64,000 nt of DNA, from positions 124,001 through 188,000 of the forward strand of contig JADLAY010000075.1 in assembly GCA_020849765.1 (NCBI GenBank), written 5' to 3'. The translations under genes were made by a program, and so were the position numbers. The notes under the pieces were generated by a model, which did not search any database, had not been told where the DNA came from, and worked only from the letters and a program-made list of their open reading frames with translations. The DNA comes from Anaerolineae bacterium (GTDB taxonomy: Bacteria; Chloroflexota; Anaerolineae; Aggregatilineales; Phototrophicaceae). This document shows positions 45,426 to 54,600 of this stretch, in pieces. How positions within the stretch are numbered: the stretch's first letter is position 1; each line of letters opens with the position of its first letter.

Positions 45426-46205
45426 TCACCCATTGGGCTGCTCGTGCGCGCCGACCGGCTCCTCCGTCTTGGGCTGCTCGGTTGGAAAGCGCATGACGCG
45501 GAAAACCTCTGCCTGATCCACGCCGGCCTGCTTGCCGCCTTCCGTGTCCCAACCGCGCACCATGTCGCCGACGCTTGCGTCGACCTGCGATTCATGGCTG
45601 AGGAGCGCCTTGATCTTTCGCTCCGTGTAGCCGGTGATGTCGACGGCGATGTTCGGGTTCTGGCTGAGCCCCAGGTACAACTCTTCCACGTGATGTGGCT
45701 CATAGCCTTCGTCGAGCAGTTCCGGGAAGATCGGACGCGACTCGGCGCTGGGGAAGACGGCATAGAGTGCCGCTTCGCCGGAAGCGCGATGATCGGGGTG
45801 GTTGATGTAGTCGAACTGCTCACCCTGGATCAGGATGGCTGTCGGATCCATGATGACGACACGGTAGGGGCGCAGTTCGCGCACGATGCGCGTCAGATCG
45901 CGGCGCAGGCCGAGAGTCGGCTCCAGCGTGCCATCGGCGTAATTCAGGAAGCGCACGTCTTCCACGCCCAGGATGTCCGCCGCTCTGCGCTGTTCTGCCT
46001 GGCGCGTGACGATCAGGGCATCCCAATCGGTGTTCGGGTCGTTGCTGCCCGCTGCGCCGTTGGTGACGATGCAAAAGATGACCCGATGCCCTTCGTCTGT
46101 CCAGCGCGCTACCGAACCGCCCATGCCAAATTCGATGTCGTCCGGGTGGGCGACGACGATCAGGATGGTCTTTTTGTCCGCCAGGGATTGTTCCAATGGA
46201 ATCAT
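45426..46205 (-). CDS. PIG-L family deacetylase
   Basis: Zinc-dependent N-deacetylase of the PIG-L/LmbE family, 259 residues. The zinc motif AHPDDIEFGMGG with preceding hydrophobic strand, IVTNGAAGSND and the later INHPDHRASGEAAL give the full metal-binding set (H-D-D and the HPDH motif). Members remove N-acetyl groups from GlcNAc-containing lipids or thiols such as bacillithiol and mycothiol precursors. It overlaps the upstream nucleotidyltransferase gene by four bases (ATGA), so the two act in one pathway, probably on an amino-sugar compound. A C-terminal Glu/Pro-rich tail is unusual but short. Confidence 0.92.
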   Translation of the reverse strand: MIPLEQSLADKKTILIVVAHPDDIEFGMGGSVARWTDEGHRVIFCIVTNGAAGSNDPNTDWDALIVTRQAEQRRAADILGVEDVRFLNYADGTLEPTLGLRRDLTRIVRELRPYRVVIMDPTAILIQGEQFDYINHPDHRASGEAALYAVFPSAESRPIFPELLDEGYEPHHVEELYLGLSQNPNIAVDITGYTERKIKALLSHESQVDASVGDMVRGWDTEGGKQAGVDQAEVFRVMRFPTEQPKTEEPVGAHEQPNG

Positions 46206-47515
46206 GAGGACTGCTCCGCTTCTGTCGGTTCTATGACGATGTGCTCCTGCTTTACATAGACGCGCTGACCATCCAGAATATCCTGATGTACGTGCGTGCC
46301 CGGCCCGACCTGCGCTTTTTCACCGATCTTGACGCCCGGCATCGTCATCACGTCCACGGCCAGGAATGCACCCTGCCCGATGATCGCGCCCAGCTTACCA
46401 CGCCCGGTATCGACTTTCTGCCCTTTGATCTTGCTCGGCACGTTGCCGTGGTCGATGCGCAGGTTGGCGGTCGTGCAGCCCGCGGAGAAATTGACGTTCG
46501 GCGCAAACACGGAGTCGAGCACCCGGCAAGCGTGCATATCGCAGTGGTCGGCGACGTAGCTGCGCGCGACCTCGGTCGTGAAGCCGACGTTGCAGTGATT
46601 GAGCACCATCGAGTTGCGGACGAGCGCGTTGTTGCCGACGATTGTGTGGGCGCCGATGTAGGCCGGGCCGACGACCGCTGCGCCGGGGAAGACTTTCGCC
46701 TGCTCGCCGATGTAGACGTCGCCGACCAGTGTGGCCGTCTTGGCGACGAAGGCACTTTCGGCCACGTGCTGCCCCTGGATCTTGTTCAGGTAGTAGTTCA
46801 TCACATCGAGCACCTGCCATGGATACTTGAGCGCGCTCCATTGGCCGTGATAGGGGACGACGCGAAAGACCTTCTCCTTCATCAGTTTGTCCATCGCGCG
46901 CTCGTAATGATCGTCCGTCTGGTCGCCTGCCACGTATTCCGCCCGAATCGCGTCCATCAAGCGGGCCGCATCGGCGTGGATGTGGGCGACGATATTGACC
47001 AGATTGCTCGGCTTGTTCGCCGCACCGGGCTTCTCGATCATGCCCGTCAGGCGACCGCTGGGGCTGACGATCAGATAGCCACCGGGGAAGTAGTCCTCAC
47101 GCTCGAAGCCCGCGATGTAGCTGGCCGACGGATCGCGCTGCCAGGCGTGCAGCATATCGATGTGAAGTTGCTCGTCGACGATGTCGTGCACCTGAGTCAC
47201 GTAGACCGGGACTCCCGCGCGGCTCGGCAGCGCCGGGGCGGCTTGCAGCAGGGCATCGCCCATACCCTTCGCCTGGGTTTGCACCACGACCCGGACTGTC
47301 AGCTGCGGGATCTGTGAGACCAGCGACGCAATCTCGGCGTGGTTTTCCGGGTTGGCGACGACGACGATTTCGTGGAAGCCAAGCGCCTGATAGCGGCGAA
47401 GCTGAACGAACAGCAATGGCTCTGTGCCAAAGCGCAGGAGCGACTTTTCGCGCAGCGGCCAGATGCGCGACGAGGCACCCCCGGCGAGGATGATCAGAAT
47501 GGGTGTCGATTGCAT
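46202..47515 (-). CDS. Sugar-phosphate nucleotidyltransferase with left-handed beta-helix
   Basis: A 437-residue enzyme similar in layout to GlmU and mannose-1-phosphate guanylyltransferases. The N-terminal nucleotidyltransferase domain has LAGGASSRIWPLREKSLLRF, the GGxxxRxxPL pyrophosphorylase motif. The C-terminal hexapeptide-repeat beta helix has AYIGAHTIVGNNALVRNSMV and ATLVGDVYIGEQAKVFPGAA. The exact sugar is not clear; the W in the signature is more like mannose/GDP enzymes while the helix is GlmU-like. It overlaps the PIG-L deacetylase gene, suggesting activation of a sugar followed by N-deacetylation of a product. Confidence 0.85.
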   Translation of the reverse strand: MQSTPILIILAGGASSRIWPLREKSLLRFGTEPLLFVQLRRYQALGFHEIVVVANPENHAEIASLVSQIPQLTVRVVVQTQAKGMGDALLQAAPALPSRAGVPVYVTQVHDIVDEQLHIDMLHAWQRDPSASYIAGFEREDYFPGGYLIVSPSGRLTGMIEKPGAANKPSNLVNIVAHIHADAARLMDAIRAEYVAGDQTDDHYERAMDKLMKEKVFRVVPYHGQWSALKYPWQVLDVMNYYLNKIQGQHVAESAFVAKTATLVGDVYIGEQAKVFPGAAVVGPAYIGAHTIVGNNALVRNSMVLNHCNVGFTTEVARSYVADHCDMHACRVLDSVFAPNVNFSAGCTTANLRIDHGNVPSKIKGQKVDTGRGKLGAIIGQGAFLAVDVMTMPGVKIGEKAQVGPGTHVHQDILDGQRVYVKQEHIVIEPTEAEQSS

Positions 47516-47590
47516 CGCTCGACCTTTATGAATAGCGTGACGAAAGCCGGGCTAGTGTAACTGCGCGATTTGCACTACACAATCCTCTCA

Positions 47591-47616
47591 CCAATGGTCA
47601 TAATTGGACATATAAT
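47591..47616 (+). promoter_or_regulatory. Candidate pdxS promoter with palindrome
   Basis: A perfect TATAAT (47611-47616) lies 61 bases before pdxS. Just upstream is an inverted repeat, CCAAT-GGTCATA-ATTGG (47591-47607), which covers the -35 to spacer region and could be a regulator site. A clear -35 box is not seen, which would fit an activator-dependent promoter. Confidence 0.4.
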
Positions 47617-47676
47617 TTGATCACCCATACATTAAAGTGGGACTGTGAGATCCTACAAGGTGAGGCGAATCAGAAG

Positions 47677-48597
47677 ATGGCGGACAACGGAAACCAAAAC
47701 GGTCACAACCTGAATGGCGAGACCGGGACATTCAAGCTCAAGGCCGGGCTGGCGCAGATGTTGAAGGGCGGGGTCATCATGGATGTGGTGACGCCCGAAC
47801 ATGCGAAAATCGCTGAAGATGCGGGTGCCTGCGCGGTGATGGCGCTGGAGCGCATCCCGGCGGACATTCGCGCGCACGGCGGCGTCGCTCGTATGAGCGA
47901 TCCCGATTTGATTGAGGGAATCATGAGCGCCGTCACCATCCCCGTAATGGCGAAGTGCCGCATCGGCCATTTCGTCGAGGCGCAGATTCTCGAATCGATC
48001 GGCATCGACTATATCGACGAGAGCGAAGTCCTGACCCCGGCGGACGAAGAGAACCACATCAACAAGCACAAGTTCAAGGTGCCGTTCGTCTGCGGCTGCC
48101 GCAATCTGGGCGAGGCGCTGCGGCGCGTAAATGAAGGCGCGGCCATGATCCGCACCAAGGGCGAGGCGGGCACCGGCGACGTGGTCGAGGCTGTGCGTCA
48201 CGCGCGCACTGTGCAGGGCGAAATTCGCCGCCTGACATCGATGGACGAGGATGAGCTGTTCGCTTATGCCAAGAACATCCAGGCGCCTTACGATCTGGTA
48301 AAAGAGACGGCGCAGCTTGGTCGGCTGCCGGTCGTCAACTTCGCCGCGGGTGGCGTCGCGACCCCGGCGGATGCGGCCCTGATGATGCAGCTCGGCATGG
48401 ACGGCGTTTTCGTCGGCAGCGGCATCTTCAAGAGCGGTGACCCGGCCAAACGGGCCAAGGCAATTGTCGAATCGGTGACGCACTTCAACAATCCGGCGGT
48501 GCTGGCGGACGTCAGCCGCGGGCTTGGCGAGGCAATGGTCGGCATCAACGTCGGCACGATGCCGGAAGGCGAAAAGATCGCGCAGCGCGGCTGGTAG
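47677..48597 (+). CDS. pdxS: Pyridoxal 5-phosphate synthase, lyase subunit PdxS
   Basis: Makes PLP from ribose 5-phosphate, glyceraldehyde 3-phosphate and ammonia, with PdxT providing ammonia. The 306-residue protein has a TIM barrel with the family motifs LKGGVIMDVVTPEHAKIAED (catalytic Lys region), PVMAKCRIGHFVEAQILESI, CGCRNLGEALRRVNEGAAMI and TKGEAGTGDVVEAVRH. ATG 47677 is chosen; the frame is open 20 codons further upstream but only with sequence unlike PdxS, and GGTGAGG lies 11 bases before the ATG. pdxT is not adjacent, although the two are often paired. A terminator follows. Confidence 0.95.
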   Translation: MADNGNQNGHNLNGETGTFKLKAGLAQMLKGGVIMDVVTPEHAKIAEDAGACAVMALERIPADIRAHGGVARMSDPDLIEGIMSAVTIPVMAKCRIGHFVEAQILESIGIDYIDESEVLTPADEENHINKHKFKVPFVCGCRNLGEALRRVNEGAAMIRTKGEAGTGDVVEAVRHARTVQGEIRRLTSMDEDELFAYAKNIQAPYDLVKETAQLGRLPVVNFAAGGVATPADAALMMQLGMDGVFVGSGIFKSGDPAKRAKAIVESVTHFNNPAVLADVSRGLGEAMVGINVGTMPEGEKIAQRGW

Positions 48598-48616
48598 TTG
48601 CCGCCTGATGATGAGT

Positions 48617-48648
48617 AAAAAAGACGAGTCCACGCGGCTCGTCTTTTT
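48617..48648 (+). terminator. Rho-independent terminator of pdxS
   Basis: AAAAGACGAG pairs with CTCGTCTTTT (stem near 48618-48647), with a nine-base loop and T-rich tail (TTTTTAT). It starts 20 bases after the pdxS stop. Confidence 0.85.
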
Positions 48649-48677
48649 ATTTGTTTCGGTTCGCACACAACGTTCAG

Positions 48678-48708
48678 AATTCACGAAATCCACCGTAATT
48701 CGTGAATT
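48678..48708. promoter_or_regulatory. 10-bp inverted repeat upstream of citrate synthase, possible operator
   Basis: AATTCACGAA (48678-48687) and TTCGTGAATT (48699-48708) form a perfect inverted repeat with an 11-base centre. It lies about 104 bases before the citrate synthase start, after the pdxS terminator. It has no T tail, so an operator is likelier than a terminator. Confidence 0.45.
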
Positions 48709-48811
48709 TTGTCGTATCAAACAGTGTCGTTTGTTCGTGCCAAAACAGGTACATTCTGTGTAGGCTACAAGGTGCGCGTCATCGCTAAAGTTTTTGGAAG
48801 GATATATACCC

Positions 48812-50086
48812 GTGACCACCGCAAAGCTAATTTTGAATGGGCAAGAATACGAGTTCCCCGTTATGGTAGGCAGCGAGCATGAAGTCGCCATCGACTTCAC
48901 CAAGCTGCGAGCGCAAACCGGCGCGATCGCCTATGACCCAGGTTATGGCAATACCGGCTCCTGCGAGAGCGAAATCACGTTCATCGATGGTGAGGCAGGC
49001 ATCCTGCGTTACCGCGGTTATCCCATCGAGCAGCTCGCCGAAAAATCCAGTTTCGTCGAGGTCTGCTATCTGCTGGTCTATAACAAGCTGCCGACCGCCG
49101 CGGAACTGGCCGCCTTCGAACAGAAACTGACTTATCACACCCTCCTGCACGAGGATATGAAGAAGTTCTTCGAGAGCTTCCCTGGAACCGCACACCCGAT
49201 GGCGATCATGTCGGCGACGGCCATCTCGCTTTCCGCTTATTACCCCGAATTCCTCGACCCCGAAATCATCGACCTGAACATTGTCCGCTTGCTGGCGAAA
49301 TTCAAGACCATCGCCGCCTATGCGTACAAGCGATCGATCGGTCAGGCCTACATCTATCCGCGCAACGATCTGAGCTACACCGAAGATTTCCTGCACATGA
49401 TGTTCGCCGTCCGCACTGAGCCTTACGAGGTTCCAGAGGTGCTTTCGCGAGCCCTGGACTTGCTGCTCATCCTCCATGCCGATCATGAACAGAACTGCAG
49501 TGCTTCGACCGTGCGTATGGTCGGCAGCAGCCAGGCCAATCTGTTCGCCTCCGTCGCCGCGGGCGTCTCCGCGCTCTGGGGGCCGCTGCACGGTGGCGCC
49601 AACCAGGCCGTGATCGAAATGCTGGAAAAGATCCACGCTGACGGTGGCGACTACAAGAAGTACATGAACATGGCGAAAGACCGTGATTCCGGCTTCCGGC
49701 TGATGGGCTTCGGGCATCGCGTCTACAAGAACTTCGACCCGCGCGCGCAGATCCTCAAGAAGGCCGCGGACGACGTGCTCGGCGCGTTGGGCGTCAGCGA
49801 TCCGCTGCTTGAGATCGCCAAGAATCTGGAAGAAATCGCGCTGAACGACAGCTACTTTGTCGAGCGCAAGCTGTATCCGAACGTCGATTTCTACAGCGGC
49901 ATCATCTACCGCGCCATGGGCATCCCGACCGACATGTTTACGGTCATGTTCGCGCTTGGCCGTCTGCCGGGCTGGATCGCCCAGTGGAAAGAGATGCGCA
50001 ACGATCCGGCGACGCGCATCAATCGCCCGCGCCAGATCTACACCGGCGCAACCGAACGCGATTACCTGCCGGTCGACCAGCGCTGA
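48812..50086 (+). CDS. gltA: Citrate synthase
   Basis: Condenses acetyl-CoA and oxaloacetate to citrate in the TCA cycle. The 424-residue type II (hexameric-like) enzyme has the N-terminal beta part TAKLILNGQEYEFPVMVG, then YDPGYGNTGSCESEITFIDG, LILHADHEQNCSASTVRMVG (active-site His), GPLHGGANQAVIEML and GFGHRVYKNFDPRA (catalytic His), with Asp in NVDFYSGIIYRAMGIP. GTG 48812 is used because GGAAGGA ends 9 bases upstream; that region was partly read as coding in longer frames. The gene has its own terminator. Confidence 0.96.
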   Translation: MTTAKLILNGQEYEFPVMVGSEHEVAIDFTKLRAQTGAIAYDPGYGNTGSCESEITFIDGEAGILRYRGYPIEQLAEKSSFVEVCYLLVYNKLPTAAELAAFEQKLTYHTLLHEDMKKFFESFPGTAHPMAIMSATAISLSAYYPEFLDPEIIDLNIVRLLAKFKTIAAYAYKRSIGQAYIYPRNDLSYTEDFLHMMFAVRTEPYEVPEVLSRALDLLLILHADHEQNCSASTVRMVGSSQANLFASVAAGVSALWGPLHGGANQAVIEMLEKIHADGGDYKKYMNMAKDRDSGFRLMGFGHRVYKNFDPRAQILKKAADDVLGALGVSDPLLEIAKNLEEIALNDSYFVERKLYPNVDFYSGIIYRAMGIPTDMFTVMFALGRLPGWIAQWKEMRNDPATRINRPRQIYTGATERDYLPVDQR

Positions 50087-50111
50087 GAGCTAGAGCAGTC
50101 TGAATCTTTTG

Positions 50112-50139
50112 AGAGCGCGGTTCGAGCCGCGCTCTTTTT
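50112..50139 (+). terminator. Rho-independent terminator of citrate synthase
   Basis: AGAGCGCGG (50112-50120) pairs with CCGCGCTCT (50127-50135), with a six-base loop and five T. It starts 26 bases after the stop and lies just before the end of the converging xylanase. Confidence 0.88.
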
Positions 50140-50152
50140 GTACCCTGGATCG

Positions 50153-51415
50153 CTAGAGTTCGATGTCGATCGCGACTTCGCCGGGGCTATCCAGGGCGAA
50201 GGTGGCTTGCTGGCCGTCGACGGAGAGCTGGTAATCGCCGAGGAAGCCGCTGAACGTCAGTTGGCCGTTGCTGTCGGTCGCCATCCGTGTCGGTGCCAGC
50301 CACCACTCATCCTTGATCAACTTGAGCAGCTCGTCGTAGGCAGGCTTGGGCGACTCGTCCTTGCGCAGCAGCCCCGATGGCGCATTGAGCCAGCAGCCAT
50401 CGCTGAGATCCCACCACGTGATCGCCTGCACCGCCGGGTGCGAGACCAATGTCTTATAGTGCGAGATGACTTGTTCGGCCTGGCGCGCTTCGCCTTCGGG
50501 CGTGGTCGGCCATTCGCTGACCTGATAGTCGTTCAGATCGACGATTTCCGGTGGCATCAGATGGCCGGAGACCAGCGTGTTCTCTGTGAAATGAATCGGA
50601 AGCTTGAAACGCTCGAAGTGTTCGAGCACGCGCAGGGTCTTCTCGACGCCCCAGTAGCCCTGGTGCATGTGAGACTGTATGCCGATGACGTCAATTTGAA
50701 TGCCCGCTTCCAGGCAGCCTTCGACCAGGATGTCATAGGCCGCTGATGTGTCGAAATCGTTGATGAGCAAGGTCGCACGTGGGTTGATTGCCCGCGCCTC
50801 GTCGAACACGGCGCGAATGAGCTCGATGCGCCCTAGCTGCCTGCATAGGCGCGTGATGCCGTTATCGTAGCGATCGAAGACCGGCATGATGACGGCCTCA
50901 TTGATCACATCCCACATGTCGACGACACCGGCGAAGTCCGCCACATCGCGCCGTATGCGCGCCAACTGCGCCTGCAAAATCTCCTCGTTCGTCATCTGGA
51001 GCAGCCAGTCGGCGGTCAGGGTATGCCAGCACAGCGGATGTCCCTTTGTCGTGCAGCCATGCGCCTGATACCAACGCGCCATTTTGAGGATGCGCTCCGT
51101 CTGCGGCTGGCCGCGCTCAGGCTCGAATGTCGCCCAGTAGAAGGGCAGCGTCGCCATGTTGAAAAGATCGAGGTAGCGCTGCGTATGACGTTCAGCTTGC
51201 TCCTTTTCCTGGCCGGAGAGCTCGCCGTTGACCAGCGCGATGGTCTGATTCGACCAATTCGTGCCGAAAAGAAAGCGATGCTTTTTCTGCTCGACCACGA
51301 CTTCGTGGTTGGCGATAGGTGCGTCTTTGTGGGAAAGCTTCACAGTGGCCGATGCAGTGCGGTGTTTGCGAAGGGCGGGGTCAAGATGATCGGTCGTCGT
51401 CGGGTGTACGCTCAT
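50153..51415 (-). CDS. GH10 endo-1,4-beta-xylanase-like glycoside hydrolase
   Basis: Glycoside hydrolase family 10, 420 residues. The TIM barrel has FGTNWSNQTIALVNG, KGHPLCWHTLTADWL, MWDVINEAVIMP with acid/base Glu173, IGIQSHMHQGYWGVE and LPIHFTENTLVSG with nucleophile Glu278, and WWDLSDGCWLNAPSGLLRKD. The N-terminal 45 residues and the last 60 form beta strands (QLTFSGFLGDYQLSVDGQQA). There is no signal peptide, so it may act inside the cell on imported oligosaccharides, or be exported another way. The nucleophile region reads FTEN rather than the usual ITELD. A good promoter lies upstream on the same strand. Confidence 0.88.
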   Translation of the reverse strand: MSVHPTTTDHLDPALRKHRTASATVKLSHKDAPIANHEVVVEQKKHRFLFGTNWSNQTIALVNGELSGQEKEQAERHTQRYLDLFNMATLPFYWATFEPERGQPQTERILKMARWYQAHGCTTKGHPLCWHTLTADWLLQMTNEEILQAQLARIRRDVADFAGVVDMWDVINEAVIMPVFDRYDNGITRLCRQLGRIELIRAVFDEARAINPRATLLINDFDTSAAYDILVEGCLEAGIQIDVIGIQSHMHQGYWGVEKTLRVLEHFERFKLPIHFTENTLVSGHLMPPEIVDLNDYQVSEWPTTPEGEARQAEQVISHYKTLVSHPAVQAITWWDLSDGCWLNAPSGLLRKDESPKPAYDELLKLIKDEWWLAPTRMATDSNGQLTFSGFLGDYQLSVDGQQATFALDSPGEVAIDIEL

Positions 51416-51448
51416 GGCACAAGGGTCCTTTGGGCGAAAATAAGCAGG

Positions 51449-51476
51449 ATTATAGACCTAGAACGCCTTGTACCAA
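51449..51476 (-). promoter_or_regulatory. Candidate promoter of the GH10 gene, with overlapping palindrome
   Basis: On the minus strand TTGGTA (51471-51476) and a perfect TATAAT (51449-51454) are 16 bases apart, ending 34 bases before the xylanase start. GTAC-CAAT-GTAC (51470-51481) overlaps the -35 box and could bind a regulator. Confidence 0.6.
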
Positions 51477-51636
51477 TGTACTTGGAAATCGCGAGTTACT
51501 TCCTGTAAACTGGGCCAATGGTCACATTCCGGTTGCGGCACTCTCTAGCCATGCGCTCGCAAGACGCGTGTAATATGAAATACGAGAGTTGTCACGGCCT
51601 TTCCGCAGCTGTTACGCAGTGTCCGCACGACGGTAG

Positions 51637-54600
51637 ATGAAATCCATGCAGATCAAACCTTACCTTCTTCCCCTCCTTTTACTCGGCTTAGTGGTAGTCG
51701 CAACACTATTCGTCACAGCATCAGGTTTTACGGCGTCGGTTCAAGATGTCGTCATCCCAACTTTGATGGAGCTGCCTTCGCCCACGGCGCAGGTGGTGGC
51801 TCAGGCATCCGTCGCACCGAGCGAAGAGCCGGTCGTCGCAAGCTCGCCGACGACGGTCAAGCTTCCGACTGATACGGAAGAACCGAGCGCTGAACCTTCG
51901 GCGACGGCGCTTATTCCGCCCAGTCCTTCAGCCGTGATAGTCCCTTCGGATACACCGATCAGCGAGGCGCCGACGACAACTGATGTCGTCTCTGCGTCGC
52001 CCGTTCCCACAGTGGCAGCGCCCGTCATCGTGGCAACGCTGATTTTGCCGCCAACGCCGACACCGCTGGCGCAGCCGACGAGCACGGATGTGCCCACGTC
52101 GGTGCCCATCATCACGATCGAGCCGCGGCAGACCGAAGATGAAGTCGGCGCGCTGAGTGCCGCCGAATCATTCGCGAACGTCACGATCGGTTGTAGCGTC
52201 AGCGAACTGATCAACGCGATCAGCAGTGCGAACTCGAGCGGCGCGGATGACACGATCAACCTGGCTTCCGGCTGCACCTACACGCTCACCTCGGCCAATA
52301 ACAACACTGGCGGCACCAGCAATGGCCTGCCAGCAATCGTGAGCGTCGGGTCTGGTGGTCGCCTGACTATCAACGGGAACGGCGCCAGCATCGAGCGCAG
52401 CGCAGCGGGTGGGACTCCTGCGTTCCGCCTGTTCCTGATCACCGGCGGCGGCAATCTCACTCTGAACAACATTGCGCTGCGCCGCGGTTCGGCCATTTTC
52501 GGTGCCGGTATCGCCAACAGCGGCGGCGCGCTGACGATCAACACCAGCACGCTCGCTCAGAATGCTGCATCGGACAGCGGCGGCGGTGTGCACAGCTATG
52601 GCAACGCCAGCGTCACCGTGACCGGCTCGACCTTCTCCGGCAATACGGCCACCAACAGCGGCGGTGGCATTTTCAACAGCGGTGGCAGCACGACCACCGT
52701 CAATGGTGGCAGCACCTTTTCCGGGAACTCGTCCTTCTATGGCGGTGGCATCACCAACGGCAGCGGCAGCACGGTCAACGTGAGCAACACCATTTTCAAC
52801 GGCAATACAGCCGGGAGCAGTGGCGCTGGCATCATCAATGAAGGCTCGCTGAGCGTGAGCACGAGCACCTTCAGCAGCAATGTTGCGGCCTATGACGGCG
52901 GTGGCGTCGATAGCTACGGCGGTTCGATGAACATCAGTGGTGTCACCTTCTCCAGCAACCGGGCTACGACGGCGTCCGGTGGTGGTATGTTCACCTCCAG
53001 CACCACGGTGTCAATTTCGAACAGCACGTTCACCGGCAACACGGCGCCTTACGGCGGCGGTATCAATGTCTACGGCGGTGGTAACGTCACCGTGAGCAAT
53101 AGCATTTTCACCAACAACACGGCGACCAATGGCGGCGGCCTCAGCGGTGGCAGCAATAGCTCGATCACGGTGACGGGCAGCACGTTCTCCAGCAACTCGG
53201 CGAGCAACGTCAGCGGCGGCATCGACAATAATGCCGGTGGTACGCTGAATGTGATCAACACGAGTCTCAATAACAACTCGGCCAACGCCGGTGGCGGTAT
53301 CGGCAATTTCAATGCGACGGTCAATGTCACGGCCAGCACCTTTTCTGGCAACGGCGCCGGAACCAATGGCGGCGGCATTGCCAGTGACAACGGCACTTTG
53401 AACGTGAGCAACAGCACGTTCTCCAGCAATACAGCCAATTCTGACGGCGGTGGCATCTACAGCATCGGCACGGCGACGGTCGTCTACAGCACTTTTGCCA
53501 GCAATTCGGCGCCTTATGGGGGCGGCATCCGCCAATACCAGGGGACGTTCAAGTTGGGCAGCACGATTGTGGCGCTCAACACTGGCACCAGCGGCGCTCC
53601 GGACATTGGCGGCACTATCAACTCGCTCGGCTACAACGTTATTGGCAATACCAGTGGTGCATCGATCACCGGGACGACGACCGGCAACCTGACCAATGGC
53701 GCGGCATCGCCGCTCAATCTTGGATCGCTGGCGTCGAATGGCGGTCCAACCCAGACGCGGGCGCTGGGGAGTGGCAGCGTGGCGATAAGCCATGGCAATT
53801 GCTCCTCGCTCGCCGGTGTCGGATCGGTCTCCACGGATCAACGCGGCGTCGGCCGTAAATCCCCGTGCGACGTCGGCGCCTATGAGACGGCGACCGTCAG
53901 TTCATCGGCCGGGCGTGACGGCATCGGCATGTATGCACGGTCGAATGGTGCGTGGTATCTGCGCACGTCGGCTTCAGCGGGTGGGCCCGACTATCAACTG
54001 ACCTATGGCGGTTCGTGGGCACAGCCGGTCACGGGCGATTGGAACGGCGATGGCATCGATAGCGTCGGCGTCTACGACTCGTCGAATGGCAACTGGTACT
54101 TGCGCAACGCCAACAGCGGCGGTGCTCCAAGTGCCACCATCAGCGGCTTTGGCGGTTGGTGGGGCATGCCGATCAGCGGTGACTGGGACGGCAACGGCAC
54201 GGACACCATCGGCCTGTTCGTACCGAGCACGGGCGAATGGCTGCTGCGCAATAGCAACAGCTACGGCGCGCCGGATGTCTACTTCACGTATGGCGGCTCC
54301 TGGGGCTACCCGGTGGTCGGCGACTGGAACGGTGATGGTCGGGACACAGTGGGTGTCTACAACCCGTCGAACGGGAACTGGTATCTGCGCAACACCAACT
54401 CCGGCGGCGGCGCGGAAATCGTCATCAGCGGCTACGGCGGTTGGTGGGGCTTCCCGATCGTGGGTGACTGGGACGGCAACGGCAGCGACACCATCGGGGT
54501 GTTCGCCTACCAGACGGGCCAGTGGCTGCTGCGTAACAGCAATAACTTCGGCTCGCCGGACATCCAGTTCGCCTTTGGTGGGGAGTGGGGTACGCCGGTG

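Noticed and set aside
46241..47317. 358-codon plus-strand frame opposite the nucleotidyltransferase
   Set aside because: Shadow of a real gene with clear pyrophosphorylase and beta-helix motifs.
47653..48903. 416-codon minus-strand frame opposite pdxS
   Set aside because: pdxS is unmistakable. The antisense frame also crosses a terminator and the start of citrate synthase.
53000..53600. Regular repeats that could be mistaken for a CRISPR array
   Set aside because: The repeats are in frame inside a large coding sequence, vary at third positions and code for beta-helix coils; there are no unique spacers or cas genes.
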